The translations under genes and the position numbers were made by a program. A stretch of 8,118 nt of DNA, taken from a bacterium (GTDB lineage: Bacteria > Bacteroidota > Ignavibacteria > Kapaibacteriales > Kapaibacteriaceae). The notes under the pieces were generated by a model that saw only the letters and a program-made list of their open reading frames with translations, was not told the DNA's origin and did not search any database. The stretch is from contig JAGVJW010000136.1 in assembly GCA_020050895.1 (NCBI GenBank), forward strand, positions 1 to 8,118, read 5' to 3'. Shown piece after piece: positions 6,457-8,118 of the stretch; position 1 is the stretch's first letter, and every line of letters begins with the position of its first letter.

Positions 6457-7608
6457 TCAGTGACCTGGTTTCGCTGACGACGTGCTCACAACTTCATTCA
6501 AGAATGGTATCAGCGACTCTTGTTTATCGCTTGGATCGAGATCAAGATAACGGCTGGCAAGGAGCATGACTTCAGAGGTCGATTTGGCAGCAAGGAGCCT
6601 CTTGATGGCATTAACTCCGTGGCGTTGTGCAATTGCCTCGCAAACAACTGCACCCAGAACGTACTGATCGTCCTGCGAAATATCAGGGTTGGTAAACAAC
6701 CCAACAAACGAAGGTATGTCTTGCTGCGGAGTCCCTTCGAGATACATCACAACTAACTGAGCCAGATTATCGTTGATGCTGCCCCCTAACCACGTAGCTA
6801 CTCCTTCCCGAATTATCGGATGCGCGTCTTTCTCAAGTTCACGAAGCACTACATGCGTTATCTCGTGGGGATAGTAAGGATCGTTCAATCCAGAAATAAT
6901 CAGGGAGAATTCCGGATAGGCGATTCCTGTTGGTGGAAATGCATAGAACTCAATCCCAAGAAGGTTGCACATCTCGTCGCGGTTTCTGGCAACCACCATG
7001 GTGATTGATGTAGGGGGCTCGACATCGAACATCCGCGATACGGACTCCATGTACCTAACGGCGCCATCCATGCGTTCCCTCGAGAGCACTTTTTCGTGTG
7101 GATGATAGAAGCTTATTGGACCGATTCTTACAACACTCCAATTCTTGATCCATGAATTATACGGGTTATCGACTTGAGGCTTCTTGTTATCGTCAATAGA
7201 AAAGACTGTCCGCAAAATCCCGAGCGGTATCACGTGCCCGCTGTGGGTATCAACTGTTGCAAACAGCGTTCTAACAAACCAAACATCTTCGTTTGGTTCA
7301 ATGCTCATTATCGTAGGAGGATATGTCTTGATTATGTCACCAGACTGACCAAACCAATCCAGCACTAGTTTTTTCTGTGCAAATGCACTAGATGTCTTAT
7401 CGATATTCCACTCCGTTGTGCCGGTTTGGATGCTTCTCCACGTGGCGAGACTGTCTACCCAAGCCGCAAGTATTACACGCACCGTTGGGTTGGAGGTGTC
7501 TATACGCTGCATTACTCTTACTGCGGGAATACCCGACTCCGAGGCTTGGATAGTGATCGGAACGAAGACGTAATGCAGAAAAAATATCGTAATTAAGCCC
7601 CTATACAC
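6457..7608 (-). CDS. Exported HExxH metallopeptidase, peptidase MA-like (gluzincin)
   Basis: The 383-residue frame opens at GTG 7608. That start gives a signal peptide at about residues 1-22 (Arg3, hydrophobic run LITIFFLHYVFVPITI, cleavage near IQA|SES), so the protein is probably periplasmic or secreted. Zinc-peptidase features are clear: HEITH at 248-252 (His248, catalytic Glu249, His252) in YYPHEITHVVLREL. REGVATWLGG follows at 267-276, with Glu268 the likely third zinc ligand. This HExxH plus EGxA-W layout is typical of the peptidase MA-like superfamily. The N-terminal 160 residues match no domain I recognise. No Shine-Dalgarno is evident. TAACTTTC, one mismatch from the TAnnTTTG promoter box, lies 3 bp before the GTG. 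The M16 peptidase gene follows after 45 bp, so the two are likely co-expressed and may act on the same envelope peptides. The substrate is unknown. Confidence 0.82.
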   Translation of the reverse strand: MYRGLITIFFLHYVFVPITIQASESGIPAVRVMQRIDTSNPTVRVILAAWVDSLATWRSIQTGTTEWNIDKTSSAFAQKKLVLDWFGQSGDIIKTYPPTIMSIEPNEDVWFVRTLFATVDTHSGHVIPLGILRTVFSIDDNKKPQVDNPYNSWIKNWSVVRIGPISFYHPHEKVLSRERMDGAVRYMESVSRMFDVEPPTSITMVVARNRDEMCNLLGIEFYAFPPTGIAYPEFSLIISGLNDPYYPHEITHVVLRELEKDAHPIIREGVATWLGGSINDNLAQLVVMYLEGTPQQDIPSFVGLFTNPDISQDDQYVLGAVVCEAIAQRHGVNAIKRLLAAKSTSEVMLLASRYLDLDPSDKQESLIPFLNEVVSTSSAKPGH

Positions 7609-7637
7609 AATGAAAGTTAACTATTTTTCGAGCTTAG

Positions 7638-7655
7638 TGTTACGAGATCGTAACA
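7638..7655. promoter_or_regulatory. Perfect 18-bp palindrome, candidate operator
   Basis: TGTTACGAGATCGTAACA is a perfect inverted repeat of 8-bp arms around a 2-bp GA centre. It lies in the 99-bp divergent region, 30 bp from the GTG of the peptidase gene and 52 bp from the ATG of the acyl-CoA dehydrogenase gene. This is the size and placement expected for a dimeric repressor site. It matches no operator I can name. The rest of the region (7609-7707) shows only weak promoter matches such as TACTTTAG at 7668-7675. Confidence 0.45.
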
Positions 7656-7707
7656 TTGAACAGTTGATACTTTAGCGCTCCCTTCAAATGTTCTAGTCAT
7701 TGAATTT

Positions 7708-8101
7708 ATGAATGATACACAGACGCCTGCTGTTTCCTTTGAATTGTCTGATGAGCAAAATGCTCTTCGCCAGCACGTTCGCTCCTTCGTCGAAGAAGAG
7801 ATCAAACCGGTAGCAGCTTTATTTGATGAATCCCAGGAATTTCCGACGGAAATATTTCGAAAGCTTGGTGAACTTGGCTATCTGGGAATTCTCGTTCCGG
7901 CAGAGTACAACGGGTCGGGTCTTGGAGCACTTGAATATGCTATCATTGTTGAAGAAGTTGCAAGGGGATGCCCTGCAATAGCTCTTGGTGTTGCCGCACA
8001 CAACGGATTGTGTACCAGCCATATTCTTCGGTTTGGTTCCGATGAGATAAAACAGAAGTACCTACCAACCTTGGCTTCGGGAGAAGTTCTTGGTGCATGG
8101 G
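7708..8101 (+). CDS. Acyl-CoA dehydrogenase, N-terminal part only
   Basis: From ATG 7708, 131 genuine codons are visible of a family usually near 380 residues. The protein would oxidise an acyl-CoA to its trans-2-enoyl form with FAD, passing electrons to electron transfer flavoprotein, in fatty-acid or branched-chain acid breakdown. The N-terminal helical domain is plain: FELSDEQNALRQHVRSFVEE at about 11-30, IFRKLGELGYLGILVPAEYN, GALEYAIIVEEVARGCPAIA, HNGLCTSHILRFGSDEIKQK, then YLPTLASGEVLGAW ending at 131. The family next expects (A/C)(I/L)TEP..GSD for flavin contact. Here the frame instead reads E-I-G-R-A-S, because bases 8102-8118 are adapter. The frame formally stays open to 8118. The FAD-binding core and catalytic Glu are outside the window, so chain-length class cannot be told. 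No clear ribosome binding site is seen. It is divergent from the peptidase gene across the region with the palindrome. Confidence 0.92.
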
Positions 8102-8118
8102 AGATCGGAAGAGCGTCG
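8102..8118. other. Illumina TruSeq adapter read-through (not genomic)
   Basis: AGATCGGAAGAGCGTCG is identical over 17 bases to the start of the Illumina TruSeq read-2 side adapter. It also breaks a strongly conserved acyl-CoA dehydrogenase motif exactly at the junction. This is an assembly or trimming artefact at the contig end. Confidence 0.92.

Noticed and set aside
7638..7655. Reading the palindrome as a Rex or CRP/FNR binding site
   Set aside because: The half-sites TGTTA and TAACA are separated by 8 bp, not the spacing of the Rex consensus, and the arms do not fit TGTGA-N6-TCACA or TTGAT-N4-ATCAA.
7819..8022. Minus-strand open frame opposite the acyl-CoA dehydrogenase
   Set aside because: The plus strand carries an unmistakable acyl-CoA dehydrogenase in the same bases, and the antisense product has no recognisable features.
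1..8118. Search for CRISPR arrays, tRNA or rRNA genes, insertion sequences, tandem repeats and a defence or novel multi-gene system
   Set aside because: No spaced direct repeats, no cloverleaf, no transposase and no defence-type domains were seen by eye. The genes are housekeeping or envelope genes tightly packed with short gaps.

Overview
The window reads as ordinary chromosomal DNA from a member of the Bacteroidota/Chlorobi superphylum, possibly a Kapabacteria- or Ignavibacteria-type lineage. Evidence for this is the mix of protein families (PqqL-like M16 protease, PduO-type adenosyltransferase, TIGR00282/YmdB phosphodiesterase, FnIII lipoprotein), the roughly balanced base composition, and TAnnTTTG-type -7 promoter boxes. 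The lineage is an inference. The window looks like a complete short metagenomic contig: both end genes are cut, and the last 17 bases match an Illumina TruSeq adapter rather than genomic DNA.

Layout, left to right. (1) 1-620, minus strand: N-terminal part of a secreted lipoprotein with one fibronectin type III domain, cut by the left edge. (2) 702-1256, minus: PduO-type cob(I)alamin adenosyltransferase. (3) A 48-bp divergent promoter region at 1257-1304 with a back-to-back pair of TAnnTTTG boxes, each 6-7 bp from the start codon it serves. (4) 1305-2117 and 2129-3595, plus: YmdB-like metallophosphoesterase followed 11 bp later by pyruvate kinase, probably one operon. (5) 3592-6411 and 6457-7608, minus: a large exported M16 zinc peptidase preceded in its transcript by an exported HExxH (peptidase MA-like) protein. 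The M16 stop overlaps the pyruvate kinase stop by 4 bp in convergent orientation. (6) 7609-7707: a 99-bp divergent intergenic region containing a perfect 18-bp palindrome. (7) 7708-8101, plus: N-terminal third of an acyl-CoA dehydrogenase, ending in adapter sequence.

The genes do not form one pathway. YmdB and Pyk sit together as a nucleotide-phosphodiesterase and glycolysis pair. The HExxH protein and the M16 peptidase form a plausible envelope proteolysis pair. The adenosyltransferase (cobalamin cofactor) and the acyl-CoA dehydrogenase (fatty or branched-chain acid oxidation) are central metabolism. No RNA gene, mobile element, CRISPR array or defence system was seen, and no gene-free stretch exceeds about 100 bp. 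The points most worth a second look are the adapter artefact at the right end, the strong hairpin buried in the pyruvate kinase 3' coding region, the near-leaderless divergent promoter pair, and the palindrome in front of the acyl-CoA dehydrogenase.
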